Positions 1-12,034 of a DNA stretch of 64,000 bases are shown here, piece after piece. The notes beneath the pieces were generated by a model, which was not told the origin of the DNA, did not search any database, and was given only the letters and a program-made list of their open reading frames with translations. Position numbers and translations under genes: made by a program. Where the stretch lies: the NCBI GenBank assembly GCA_027603945.1, contig JADIIU010000051.1:31487-95486 (forward strand), given 5' to 3'. This stretch comes from Terramyces sp. JEL0728. Lineage: Eukaryota > Chytridiomycota > Chytridiomycetes > Rhizophydiales > Terramycetaceae. Each line of letters begins with the position of its first letter. The stretch's first letter is position 1.

Positions 1-1052
1 AAAGAAGCATATGAACAAATATCTTCTGGAGTTACATGGATCGTGTAGTAATACGGACCTAGCAAACCATTCGCAGAGTATCCACACGGGTCAAAGGCAT
101 AATCATCAATCAACGATTCGGGATAAATCTTTGCAATTCCAGAATCATTGTAAATTCTATGTTTTGGTCCAACGAAAACATGTTTTTTGGCATCAACATT
201 GTGCGGCTGTTTTCCTTGTGCGAGTTCTTCTTTTGTCCGCCAGAATGTCTTCATTGCGTCTTGATCCAATTCAGTCATCAGGATTTCAAGGGTAACATCG
301 TCCTCTTCATCATCTTGGTTGATATCGTCAGGGATAGAGTTTCCATCGGAATCCAACAACAGGGGAGTTCCAACGTACAGGCACCAATGATCACCATTGA
401 TTTTCCCCACCACATAACCGGCAGTTTCAAAAGATTTTGGGACAAAGATACTGTCTAAATAAGCAACCTCGTCTCCAAACTTCCCATGAGGAAATTCTTG
501 TCTTTCAGGAAACAAAAAGGACTTTCTAGAGTAGAAAATCGCTTCAACTTTGTCTAGTTTGCAATATTCCTTGGCAATTTCCAAAATACGCGGAACAGAG
601 TGCAACAAAGTGGTTGTTCCACAGGTTTTGAGAATCAATCTATTTTTGTACACAAACATGGAAGATTCGCTGAGCAAATACGCATCAACAAACTCGTTTT
701 TGAGAGTGGAGAGCACTTGGCATTGAACTATTTTCAACATGTCTTCCCAGACAGATTGTGCAACAGTTCGTAACCCAGTACGCTTGAATTTGCATAGTCC
801 ATTTTTCTTGATAATGTCTTTAGTTTCATAATGGTGAGTAGGAGCCTCCATCTCTGATAGTTCACTGTCAGATGTGTCTGTTCGTGATAATCTAGGACGG
901 TAATCAGCAGGAGGCTTTTCAAACCAAATCTCGAGCAGTTTTTCTGGTCCTTCAAACCCTGAAAGAGTAAGTTTTTGTTCGAAATCGGTTTCGGTTTGAT
1001 AAATTTGAGAGTTCATCAAGTTACTAGAAGGGCTATTGGTAACAGTAGTCAT
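1..1052 (-). CDS. SPE2: S-adenosylmethionine decarboxylase proenzyme (3' end cut by window edge)
   Basis: Makes decarboxylated AdoMet, the aminopropyl donor for spermidine and spermine. The protein reads without a break from an ATG at 1052 to the left edge, about 350 residues, so the C-terminus lies outside. Visible signatures are the pyruvoyl self-cleavage site in LSESSMFV, followed by RLILKTCGTTTLL, and downstream the family blocks FYSRKSFLFP and GDHWCLYVG. The serine after the first Glu-Ser of ESS is the one that becomes the pyruvoyl group in this family. No intron is seen in the visible part. The leader holds a 37-codon upstream frame ending one base before this start. Family assignment is very secure. 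Confidence 0.95.
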   Translation of the reverse strand, partial: MTTVTNSPSSNLMNSQIYQTETDFEQKLTLSGFEGPEKLLEIWFEKPPADYRPRLSRTDTSDSELSEMEAPTHHYETKDIIKKNGLCKFKRTGLRTVAQSVWEDMLKIVQCQVLSTLKNEFVDAYLLSESSMFVYKNRLILKTCGTTTLLHSVPRILEIAKEYCKLDKVEAIFYSRKSFLFPERQEFPHGKFGDEVAYLDSIFVPKSFETAGYVVGKINGDHWCLYVGTPLLLDSDGNSIPDDINQDDEEDDVTLEILMTELDQDAMKTFWRTKEELAQGKQPHNVDAKKHVFVGPKHRIYNDSGIAKIYPESLIDDYAFDPCGYSANGLLGPYYYTIHVTPEDICSYAS

Positions 1053-1053
1053 A

Positions 1054-1167
1054 TTACGGAGGTCTTTTAGGTGAAATGCCAATTAATAAAAGTTCAGGTT
1101 CAGATGGTGAGATATAAACTGCAGTCTTTGGATCGGTTTCTTGGTTTCCGTTCAGGCAAAATTGCAT
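1054..1167 (-). promoter_or_regulatory. Candidate uORF in the AdoMet decarboxylase leader
   Basis: A 37-codon ATG-initiated frame lies directly upstream of the AdoMet decarboxylase start. Its TAA is separated from the main ATG by a single T. AdoMet decarboxylase is controlled by uORFs in plants and animals, so polyamine-dependent control is a reasonable inference here, but the peptide (starting MQFCLNGNQ, ending SPKRPP) is not one I recognise. It may equally be a chance frame. Confidence 0.4.
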
Positions 1168-1291
1168 ACACTGGGTGTGAGGTTTCCTTGTTGAAAGTTG
1201 AGCTTTTTTTTTGTTTTTTTTTTGGAAAAATCTAGCCAAGCCACACGTCCGGACAATATTCAGAGCTTTTAACAAAAATGGAATAATCAGT

Positions 1292-2974
1292 TTATTCGTC
1301 AGATTCAAAAATGTTTAGTTTTTGAATAATTTCCGAGACTTCATTATTTTCTTCTGGAGATATTTTGTCGTAAACTGGAGTGGATTCATCGGAGAAATCC
1401 CCAATTGGTCCGCTGAAAGGATGTATCGTAGGTTTCAAAGGAAGACTACCTTTCCTTTGATAGTTTTCTTGGGTAGTATATTCCGGCAATACTTCGAGAG
1501 AATTTATTGTCGTGTGTGTGCTTGCCGTATGCACGGAGGATCTACTTTCGTTAAGAGTTCGAGTAGACGTTGAAACGCTGGATATGCCACTGTTGGATTC
1601 TTTTCTTTCACTAAACTTTTCAAAAGTTTTACTGAGTCGTGAAGATTTCCTTCGGATGGATACAATCTCAGTTGCAAAGTCAAACTTTTCATCAATCGGT
1701 GTTTTGGGAACTTTGTCCGGGATTTCAACCCCAAGTCGAGCATTATCGAACGGAAACTTGGTATGCGGTGCGCTGAGACTTGATACTGACCGAGACAAGG
1801 GGCTCCTTGGAATATTTTCGCCTGACGTTTTCCTTGGTTTGGCGGAAGGTTTGGAACTGGCCATTTCCACACTGGACTCAAAGTCTGTTTGGAAGTTGAT
1901 TGACGAAGGAGATCTAGGTTCTGGACTGCCTGTAGGGCTTTTTGCCGTTTTTTCTGTTAGTATTTTGAATAGCGTTTTTGGTCTTTTCCCCTTGTCCGGC
2001 TTTTGAGCTACTGGGGAGACTGCTGGAGATAGTGCCATATTTCCAAATGGAGAGCTTACATTGATATCAAAGGTAGAGAACGAGTCCAATGACTGCTCTA
2101 TGGAATCAAGCAATTGATTGGTTGCTTCCGACAGTGACGTGGACCGCTCTGATTGAGCAGGGAAAACACTAGTAGGCGGATTCAACTCGACATTATATTC
2201 TGCGCCAGAATATATTGAGCTTGTTCCTGTCGAGATGGGGGGTATGCTGTTATCTAGGGGGTAATAATTGCTACCTGGCACTTCTGTCCACATTGAAGTG
2301 TCTGTCCAACCTGGAGATGCGGAAAACCGTTCAATATTTGGGTCAGCAATAGCCAAGTTGGGAAAGGTTTGAGACAAAGGGCTTTTCCCTATTAGTTTTC
2401 TGGAATCCGAGAAATTTATCATATCTGGACTAAATTCCCCGCCGGGACTTGAGTTTGTAGCCGCTGATGGAGTAGAATTGACCAAGTCTGGTGTGAGATC
2501 AGATTTTTTCAGAGAGTTTCTTTTGGTTTTGCTTGTTTTCCGTGTTCGTTTTTTGACAGATCCATCGTTACTTGGTAAAGAAGCGCTGCTACTAACGTTG
2601 CTAGCATTAGAGTTGGAATGCGAGTGGGGTATAATATCTAGATGTGGAAAAGTAGCTGGTGTTGTCGGGTTACTCTTTGGCAGGATATTCATACTATTTG
2701 GGATCATCGCTCGCTCTTTTTGCCGCTGTTCCAGGTATAGCGCTAGTTCTCTATCGTATCTTGCTTTATCCGCTCGTGCCTGTAAAACGTACGGTTTCTT
2801 TTCTAACGGTGACAGCGCCTTCCAAAGTTCTGATATTTTTTTCGATCCTTGCATTCCATGGATCTTTCGCATTTCTTTATTGAATAATAAATATTCGTTG
2901 CAAGGTTTGGTGGGACACGTTAACCGCTGCTGTGTATAGTTGTTGCTTATCCCGGATATTTTAATTATGTTAAT
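1292..2974 (-). CDS. HMG-box protein 1 (MATA_HMG-type), first exon not found
   Basis: Likely sequence-specific nuclear HMG-box factor. The reading frame is open from 2974 to the stop at 1292. The box starts TKPCNEYLLFNKEMRK and continues through ISELWKALSPLEKKPYV to about residue 90. A long Ser/Thr/Pro-rich tail of about 440 residues follows, ending NIFESDE. An internal ATG at 2872 would remove helix 1 of the box, so the true start must be upstream, probably in a small exon I could not place. A short lysine-Ile-Ser block before the box (IKISG) recurs in both neighbouring HMG genes. It is one of three tandem paralogues. Confidence 0.8.
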   Translation of the reverse strand: MNIIKISGISNNYTQQRLTCPTKPCNEYLLFNKEMRKIHGMQGSKKISELWKALSPLEKKPYVLQARADKARYDRELALYLEQRQKERAMIPNSMNILPKSNPTTPATFPHLDIIPHSHSNSNASNVSSSASLPSNDGSVKKRTRKTSKTKRNSLKKSDLTPDLVNSTPSAATNSSPGGEFSPDMINFSDSRKLIGKSPLSQTFPNLAIADPNIERFSASPGWTDTSMWTEVPGSNYYPLDNSIPPISTGTSSIYSGAEYNVELNPPTSVFPAQSERSTSLSEATNQLLDSIEQSLDSFSTFDINVSSPFGNMALSPAVSPVAQKPDKGKRPKTLFKILTEKTAKSPTGSPEPRSPSSINFQTDFESSVEMASSKPSAKPRKTSGENIPRSPLSRSVSSLSAPHTKFPFDNARLGVEIPDKVPKTPIDEKFDFATEIVSIRRKSSRLSKTFEKFSERKESNSGISSVSTSTRTLNESRSSVHTASTHTTINSLEVLPEYTTQENYQRKGSLPLKPTIHPFSGPIGDFSDESTPVYDKISPEENNEVSEIIQKLNIFESDE

Positions 2975-3072
2975 TTAATTTCTCTTAATTCATTCCCATT
3001 GTCCATACCCCACGTAAACAAAAGTTTGCAAACTCATTGAATTCTTTTACTATATTTCTACTATAAAAATGT

Positions 3073-4543
3073 TTATTCGTCTCCTTCTTGAAAGCTATTA
3101 TTTATGGGAGTGAAATCTACTTCGGGGATATGGTCGTAAAAAGAGTTTCGCACCGGTGACGCTTCTTCTCTGACAGTTTCCTGAGATGGAATCCTGATTC
3201 CCACTGGTTTGGACATTCCCTCGTTGGAATTGGCAACAGCTAGGATTTAATACTATAATACGTATATTTTCCGCAGGAGGGACGTCAGTTCTAACATCTT
3301 CGTAAATCGGATATTCTGAAGTGACTAGAGTTAAATTGGGTTACAGGATTTCTTTAGTCGTCTTTGGGGCTTTAATGTCATCAAGTTCTGGCTAGAAGTC
3401 GACGTTGCATTCGGCTAATTAGTAAAAAAATACCATTAGTGATCTGACACCTCTCACACTAGAAGTGCGCCGAAGTTGAAATTGATCCATGCCTATATTA
3501 GAAGTTGCCGGGGAAACACCACCTGTTTTGCCGCCAATATTGTGAACGTTGTGTACACTTGAAAATCCATATTCCGCAATAGAATTCTGCCTTGTAGTAG
3601 TCACTGATGAATCGATAGAGTTTTTTGAAAGGGACAAAGACGCCATTGGAGATAGGGGACTGAAGAAATCTTCGTTTGATACATTAGACGACACATGTGG
3701 CATACTGCCCATTATTTTTGGGGAATAATAGTCTTGCTTGGGGGAATAATAGTCTTGCTTGGGGGAATAATAGTCTTGCTTGGGGGAATTGCTACCAGAA
3801 TGGGTAGTTGATTGAACATGCGGAAGGGCAGCTGTATTAATTCTTGGGGATATGTAGGGCTGTCGAGGCGAATTACTTCCAGAGTGCGGAACTATATAAG
3901 GAGAATTGTGTCCAGATAATTTTGGAGAGTTGTAGCCAGAATACTTTGACGACGGGTAACTTGGATTTGGTTCTCTTTCCTCAATACTGTCATCTTCAAA
4001 GTCCGAAGACGATCGATGTACAAATTTCCATTTATTTATCACTGCGGACATACTGTATCTATCTTGTTGGTGCGGCTTTATTAGGTATTGGTTTTTGTCT
4101 GTTTCAAATACATATTTCACATGAAGATCTGGATGGGAGGTATTTTGAATGGCTGGATTAGTATTTGTATTTGGCTCTGGTATCACTGATTTTTGCAGCC
4201 TTGGCGCCAATAATGGAAGTTTTTCAATAAAAGTGACAGGTCGCGCATTTTGCCGCCTGATTTTCTCCAGGTATCTTTTGTACTCTTCCATATCCTTCTT
4301 ATATTTCAATCGCTCTTGTTTTGCCATTATAACGTACGGCTTCTTTTCTTCAAATGCCATCCCCTTCCAAATCTCTGCCATTTTCTGCGAGTTGTTTGTC
4401 CCAAAATTCCTCCTGTTCTCCCGGTTAAATATCATATATTCGTTGAGCGGTCTCACCGGACATGATACTTTTTTCGGGAGAATAGGACTTTTGGAACTGC
4501 TTGTTAATTCGTTTGATGAAATTTTGTGTATTGAAAATAGGAA
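3073..4543 (-). CDS. HMG-box protein 2 (tandem paralogue), first exon not found
   Basis: Second HMG-box paralogue. The box reads VRPLNEYMIFNRENRR, then MAEIWKGMAFEEKKPYV and a basic helix. The tail is Ser/Asn/Pro-rich with a threefold SPKQDYY repeat. Three introns near the 3' end are 3415-3433 (19 nt), 3325-3344 (20 nt) and 3240-3261 (22 nt). Joining them gives a C-terminus ending FQEGDE and a stop at 3073. The frame is open back to 4543, where TTGACAAATAG directly precedes it and looks like an intron acceptor. No matching donor plus ATG was found, so the first exon is missing from the model. The block KISSNEL before the box matches its neighbours. Confidence 0.78.
3720..3785 (-). repeat. Three 21-bp direct repeats inside HMG-box gene 2
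   Basis: Three near-identical 21-bp units encode SPKQDYY repeated in tandem. Each unit keeps the reading frame. The copies differ at most by one G in the G-run, so the expansion looks recent. Confidence 0.9.
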
Positions 4544-4631
4544 CTATTTGTCAACAATGTAAATGTTTCCCCCGCTACTGGTCTGGATTCGGAAACTTGA
4601 GCATATAAATAAACATTTATTGGTTCGGTAT

Positions 4632-5701
4632 TTAGATATCACGATCTGGCTCATAGGTTTCTTCCATTGGATATGCGGACATTTCGTTCCCGAATGTTGC
4701 GATCGACGTGAAATCAGTGGACAATGGCAGAGACATAGTTGCAGTAGACTCCATCTCCCTATTTCGAGCATCTAACGTCAATATTATGGTACTGTCGTAA
4801 GGTTTCATAAATTCTATAGAGTTTGCAGATGGTGGCATTTCATCAATTTCATTGAGAGAATTAACTGCGATTAACATCAGTCGTACCTGGATTCAATCTT
4901 GACAGACTCTGTGGAGCACCGCGCCTGTGTTTAGAAGGGAATTTGGGCTAAATTAAGAACAAGTACCTGCGAAAAGGTTCTATTCAAATTTTGTGCAGGT
5001 GTATGAACATGAGTATGAGACAGCATTTCCCGAATTTGGTCGGCATCTAGATAAAGGGACTGGATACCAACATCCGGCAGCGATGCTAAAGTATTTACCG
5101 AGTCAGTAACATTGTGGGGATATTTCTCGGAAATGAGAGACCCTTGCGAGGAGGTTTTGGAGTCTTCAGAATTTGGATTGGATTGGCTGCTAGAATCTCC
5201 AAAGTCATCGACAGTTTTATGAACCCAAGTGAACCCAGACTTTTCTTTTACTGGTTTTTCTTTTTTAGCCAGCAAAGAGCCATGGGATTGTCTGTCGTAC
5301 TTTAGCGCGTTTGGATTATTATTCATTGATGGATCTAAATATACATGCGTGGTGTCACGTTTGCCTAATGGCTGAGGGGCGATTATTGGATATCCAAAAG
5401 TATTTGTTGACGACATGAGATTCCGCCTTTCCCGCTCCCTCTGCTGGTTATACGCTTCCAGATCCCTTTTATATTTGATCCTTTCTTCTTTAGCTTTCAG
5501 CACATACGGCATCTTTTCCTCCTGAGTCATGTTTTTCCATATGTCTGACATTTTTTTAGACCCATCCCCGCTGTAGTGCTTTCGCTGTTCTCTATTAAAG
5601 ATTAGGAATTCGTTAAGTGGCCGGGTTGGAGGTAGCAGCCGCTTTTGCGCTGTATCGGATAAGTTGTTTTCTGATATTTTGACAGGTTTTAGCGGGAAGG
5701 T
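4632..5701 (-). CDS. HMG-box protein 3 (tandem paralogue), first exon not found
   Basis: Third HMG-box paralogue. The box reads TRPLNEFLIFNREQRK, MSDIWKNMTQEEKMPYV and a lysine-rich helix; the tail is Ser/Asn-rich and ends YEPDRDI. Two introns are clear: 4948-4966 (19 nt, acceptor side TTAATTTAG) and 4865-4886 (22 nt, TTAATCGCAG). The frame is open to 5701 but contains no upstream ATG, so a 5' exon is missing. VKISENNL upstream of the box is the counterpart of the same block in HMG genes 1 and 2, which argues the extension is really translated in all three. Confidence 0.78.
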
Positions 5702-5801
5702 TCAAAGCTATGGTGAAATGGATATTGATCCATTGTTCAGCACAACAATAGTAACACCCACTCATAATTTCAGCAAGACATTAAAAATGCAAATAATTTA
5801 A

Positions 5802-6846
5802 TTAACAATATAACTCTTGGCATAAATCAACATACATTTGGACATTGTGGACAATCAGCATATCGCGCTTGTTTTGAGATCCGTGCAAGGAAACCAAAAG
5901 TGAGTTCAGCAATTTAGTGACTTTGCCCAAGTCTTCTTTTGTTCTGCTGATATTGAATTCACCTAAGATTAACTATTTTCTTACCAAGATCATTGAACAT
6001 TTGCGTGTACGCGCTCGATTTTTTGAACCCGCCATACGATTGTTCAAGCAATACCATAATTTCTTCTGCGGCTTTATCATAGCAATCGCCATTCCTTAAA
6101 TTAGTTTCAATCAGCTTCTTTGATTTGTAAGTCAAATTAAGCTCAAATGGAGCTTCAGGGATGACAAATTTCTTGTATAGTTGCTCGTACTTTTCCGGTT
6201 TTCCCTTGTATTCTTTGTATTCCAGCAAAAAGAACTATTGTCAACAACTAGTTACTAAATTTTCAAAAGTGTGCTCCTGCAAAAGGAAACTCAGGAAATA
6301 AAAGAGCGGCAGTTTGCTGTTCAACAAAGCTGGCAAACCAGAGTGTGAAACCGTAGCCACTGCAGTATCCGGCATGGTTTCTTTTAGCAGCATTGTAAGA
6401 CGAGCGTTGGAGTAATCTTCCAGCAACTCTGAAGAGCCCTTGGAGGACAGGCTTTCGGCAGACCTTGATTTTGTAAGTGTTTTTGCTGTTTTTACTCCGT
6501 AAAACGAACCCAGTTTCTTTTGCGAACCATCTGAAATCACAATATCTCTTTCTCCAAAGAATTGGACTACTTTATCCCTTGAGCGATGGTTGGCAGCTGT
6601 ATAAATCAAATCTTTTGGTGCTAAAACAGCATCAAATGATTGCCTTCTAAATTCGCTCTTTTGTGGTCTAATAGGAACTAAAGGCTCTCTGTCTTTAATC
6701 AAAAAATCTTCGCTTTCTGCAACTGAAATTGTCGACTCAGAGCTGGGGCTCTTTAGTTGTGTTGCTGACAATTCTTCTCCAAAGAAGCGCTTTGCTTTTT
6801 CGATAGATCTTGGAGGCAAATTCATTAAGCTCCTGTGTGTGTTCAT
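5802..6846 (-). CDS. RGS-domain protein (regulator of heterotrimeric G-protein signalling)
   Basis: 333 residues from an ATG at 6846. The first half is Ser-rich with FFGEE- and FFGERD-like segments. The C-terminal half is an RGS domain: LNSKLPLFYFLSFLLQEH, ENLFFLLEYKEYK, FELNLTYKSKKLIETNL and SAYTQMFNDLG. RGS domains speed GTP hydrolysis by G-alpha subunits. Introns are 6235-6255 (21 nt, branch TTGAC), which falls inside the RGS domain and must be removed to restore ENLFFLLEY, and 5963-5984 (22 nt). The stop is TAA at 5802. It is divergent from calcineurin A. Confidence 0.85.
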
Positions 6847-7256
6847 TGGTTGTATTTAAGTAAAACTGCCGTAAGCTGACACAAAAGGGTGAATCGCGCC
6901 ACTTGTTTCGTCCAGTGAGTATTCATCAAGGGGATTCAGTTTCATCTCCTACTATCAATCCTTTCAAATGCTTGAATCGATAAGACTGGGTGTTCCAACT
7001 GCCAATATTCCTTGCTAGTTTTATTTGCCCATCCCGTTTCTTTTGTGATGAACGAGCCCATTTAGTATAGACAGAGAGATTTGTACAGCAAGCTCCCTTT
7101 CCAAATAGGTTCTTGGTTGGCGAAACTGAGGGCGAATCATATCTTTAAATCACACGAATGCTGGAACTGATCGCAGAACGTATATCCAGGGGATTATAAA
7201 AGATGCGTTATATTCCCATTACTGTCTTGTGCATGATTCGCGCCTGGTTTTTTTGT
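6847..7256. other. Divergent intergenic region between RGS gene and calcineurin A
   Basis: About 410 bp between two start codons. I see no RNA gene or repeat. An in-frame ATG at 7203 could extend calcineurin by 18 hydrophobic residues, but this looks more like leader sequence. Confidence 0.5.
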
Positions 7257-9063
<1,807 letters not shown>

Positions 9064-9146
9064 AAGGTTTTGATTTCCATTATTTGTTGATACCGTTATC
9101 ATGTGACATTATATTGTCAAGAAAATTTTCATTTGTAATTTGTAGC

Positions 9147-10574
9147 ATGTCGTCCATACAGGAATCAAATCCGCTTAGCAGTACAAGAACACCCCCTCCG
9201 ATTTTAACAACTCAAAGGAGCAAAGGATCTATTGAAATTCCGCGAACGACACACGCGAGGCCAACATCTTCCTACGCTGACACATCAGCAATATCTTCAT
9301 CAATAGTTTCTCCGATAACGCCCAGAGTGCATAACCGAATGCATTCGCATTTGTTTGAAGGAGCCGCGAGTCCTGCAGCACCGTCACCAATCACAAAACC
9401 CCGAAGAGACAACAATTCTTGGGTAGGTGTAGGAGTTTCAGTTGAAGAAAATAGTAAAGGACAGCCAGTTATACGCAATTCTTACCAACATGTGTCAAAA
9501 CGACCATCTGCTGAACAAATATTGTTTGATGAATTAAAAAAACCAGTTTCCGCAACACTAGCTACAATTTATCCGATTGGGGCAGACGACGATAATGATC
9601 CATTTTCATTCAGTGTTATTGATCCCACACCAATTGTTTCGGACTTTCCAGATACATTTGACAAACCAAGAATAGACAGAGACTCGCGCGATTTCAGCCA
9701 AGAACCAGTAAATATTGAAAAAAGCAAATCGCCGGAAGCAGTCCCAATTACTCTTGCTAAAATTACAGAAAAAGCAGAAAGCCCAACGAAAAGAATGTTG
9801 TCTGACGAACTAGCTAATACTGAAGAAAAGAAAATCACATCAGATAGTAATTTGAAAAAGAAACCGACAGATCAAAATGCGAAAAACAAGGATGTCGAAA
9901 AGGTACCGCTGCAAGATCCTACCGCACTAGCGTCCCCAAGATTACAAAAAACAAAAAGTCGCAGCAGCTTCCTTGGATTTTTAAAGAAAAAAGAAGGTTC
10001 TACGGAAGAGCTAAGTTCTTCCAAAGGCGATCTTAAAGAACAGGACAGAAAACACCGGTCATACTTTTTTGCAAAGAAAACCAGTTCTTCAAATATGCTG
10101 GATGATAGTAAGCAAGTTATTGGATCAACTGCAGATTTGAAAGAAGGTACCGGCGAGCCCTCAAAACATGGCAAGCACCGTTCGTTCTTTGCAAAGAAAA
10201 CTAGCTCGTCAAATTTGTTGGACGACAGTAAACAAGTGGTTGGATCGACTAACGACTTGAAGGATGTCCAGGATGGAGTATTTAAAGAAAAAGATAAGCA
10301 TCGCTCATTCTTCTTTGTTAAGAGAACAAGCACAGCAAATATGCTTGAAGACCAGAAACATGCAGAAATCCCAAATGCCCCGCCGCCTCCTCCCCCAACT
10401 CTTTTAAAAGAATTAGGCGTAGAGCCAAAGATAGAAAAACTCAAACCAGAAATCGAGCTGAACAAGAAAATTGCCACGTTAGAGAATACTGTAAAGGTAC
10501 TGCAAGAAGTTGTCGACCGATTGACGAAAGAAAATGACGCTTTAAAAAAGAAATTGGAAGAAAAGATAGAGTAG
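9147..10574 (+). CDS. Repeat-containing protein with C-terminal coiled coil, function unknown
   Basis: 475 residues, no intron. I do not recognise a family. The N-terminal half is Ser/Thr/Pro-rich with SWVGVGVSVEEN. The centre holds three copies of a module KHRSxFFAKKTSSSNxLDD followed by KQVxGSTxDLK, preceded by a diverged version (SRSSFLGFLKKKEGS). Then comes a proline run (APPPPPPT) and a short leucine-heptad coiled coil ending in KKKLEEKIE. The basic-aromatic modules suggest membrane or scaffold contacts, which is inference only. The stop overlaps the apparent end of the convergent protease gene by 33 bp. Confidence 0.75.
   Translation: MSSIQESNPLSSTRTPPPILTTQRSKGSIEIPRTTHARPTSSYADTSAISSSIVSPITPRVHNRMHSHLFEGAASPAAPSPITKPRRDNNSWVGVGVSVEENSKGQPVIRNSYQHVSKRPSAEQILFDELKKPVSATLATIYPIGADDDNDPFSFSVIDPTPIVSDFPDTFDKPRIDRDSRDFSQEPVNIEKSKSPEAVPITLAKITEKAESPTKRMLSDELANTEEKKITSDSNLKKKPTDQNAKNKDVEKVPLQDPTALASPRLQKTKSRSSFLGFLKKKEGSTEELSSSKGDLKEQDRKHRSYFFAKKTSSSNMLDDSKQVIGSTADLKEGTGEPSKHGKHRSFFAKKTSSSNLLDDSKQVVGSTNDLKDVQDGVFKEKDKHRSFFFVKRTSTANMLEDQKHAEIPNAPPPPPPTLLKELGVEPKIEKLKPEIELNKKIATLENTVKVLQEVVDRLTKENDALKKKLEEKIE
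10040..10360 (+). repeat. Three tandem protein-level modules of about 40 codons
   Basis: DNA copies begin near 10041, 10171 and 10296. Each encodes a basic-aromatic start (KHRSxFF), a KKTSSSN-type block and an acidic or polar end. The copies are diverged at DNA level, so the repeat is old and likely under selection. Confidence 0.7.
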
Positions 10575-12001
10575 ATGTGTTTTATTTAGCACAAAATAAA
10601 AAAGATACACCCAGAATATTTCATAAACTTTATGGGGTTTTCCAGAGCTGCGATGGACGGTTGTTGCAATAGAGACACTAGTAGTTGTACTGACTCCGTT
10701 AGCTAATGGGTATACATCTCCAACAGTTGAATAATCGTTGGAAGGGCCGGTATCGTTACTATAATAGGATCCAGGTGCTGAGTGGATCACTGGATAATCG
10801 CTCGTTTTACAATCACACGATATTTCAAAAGAGATTTGTCCATATTCTCTGTCAAGGACGATATGAAAGGACATGAAAATAGGTAATCCCAGCGTGATAT
10901 ATCTGTTATCGGCACTTTGCACTGCGAATATGACTAAAATTAATGCATCTTACATTGGCCGTAGCCATTTGGAAGTATATAATTTTCAGGTCCAATAGTG
11001 ACGGTTAAATTGCGGGGATTTTCACCGCCAGTATTGATGGTAAATGAAATGTTTGGTAGGAGATGCCATTTAAAATCTGAATATGAGGTAGGGTATAGTT
11101 CATATAGCCAATTGTTGAAAGTGTTTGAAGCGACCAGCTGCGGAGGCAGACCATTAGAGTTCAATATTAAAGTTTGGAGATTGTACACGATATCTGCCGG
11201 CATGGCAATGTAGTTTGTGCATGAATCGAGGATTGACCAGAATTTCCCCCCTATTGCTTGTCTTGATTTACACTGAAAATTGCTTGGGAGCGGGTTAGTA
11301 ACACCTGCAATTGCTAATGATATGATATTTAGCGTGTAGTAGGTTAGTGAGGGTGAGTTTACTATTGCCGTCACATTGGAACATTGCTCTACTGGGGTTG
11401 TATTTCCGTAGTCGATCCAATAGCCTTTTGAATTGCAAGCGTGTATTGCTACTTTGTTTTGGGGTATAACTCCATCCTGAACTAGGGTATCAATAATATT
11501 ATTGGGGTTAAATGATTTGATATTCGCTAGTGCCGAGTAAGCGATGCCTAATAGACCGCCATAAGTCGTCCCATCCAAGAATACAGGGTTTGAGCTTTGG
11601 GATGTTATTACGCCTACCGGTACGCTTGTATACCCGTCGATATCATCAAGTGCAATCGCGAGCATAACTGCGCTTCCTGTCCATGAAGATCCATCCCCAT
11701 AAATGTTGAATATTCGTTCGGCACCAGAGGAAATATTCGCGTCTATTGTTGGACCATTGAAGTTATTTATCGTACTATCCGGCAATGCAGTATCACTTGA
11801 TCCTGTATCAATTTGAACCAAATATGACTGCCCATTGTAATTGATTTTCGTCAAGAGACACGTACTCAGACCCCCAGAAGTGTTTGATTTTTGTTTGTTT
11901 GAAAGTAGTTTATGATGAAAGTGGGTGGGAAGCTCTAAATGAGACTTGAGAGCTAAAATTGGTGTGAAATATTGTATAGAAAGAGCTAATAAAAGTAACA
12001 T
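10542..12001 (-). CDS. Pepsin-family (A1) aspartic protease 1
   Basis: 479 residues. A signal peptide (MLLLLALSIQYFTPILA) precedes the two-lobed fold. The first catalytic motif is QIDTGSSDTALP; the flap region is YGDGSSWTG. The second catalytic motif reads WSILDSCTN, with Cys where the family has Gly. One intron, 10934-10953 (20 nt), is removed before FAVQSADNRYITLGLP. The C-terminus is Ser/Thr-rich, then hydrophobic, suggesting a membrane or GPI-type anchor. The stop lies inside the last codons of the convergent gene. It is the first of four tandem paralogues. Confidence 0.88.
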
Positions 12002-12034
12002 TTGTATTAAAACGCGGGAAAGTTAAATTTTGAT

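Noticed and set aside
11..458. Plus-strand open frames at the left edge
   Set aside because: They lie antisense to the well-supported AdoMet decarboxylase.
1512..2006. 164-codon plus-strand open frame
   Set aside because: Antisense shadow of HMG-box gene 1, with no family similarity.
9872..10477. 201-codon minus-strand open frame
   Set aside because: Antisense shadow of the repeat protein gene; composition mirrors its Ser/Lys codons.
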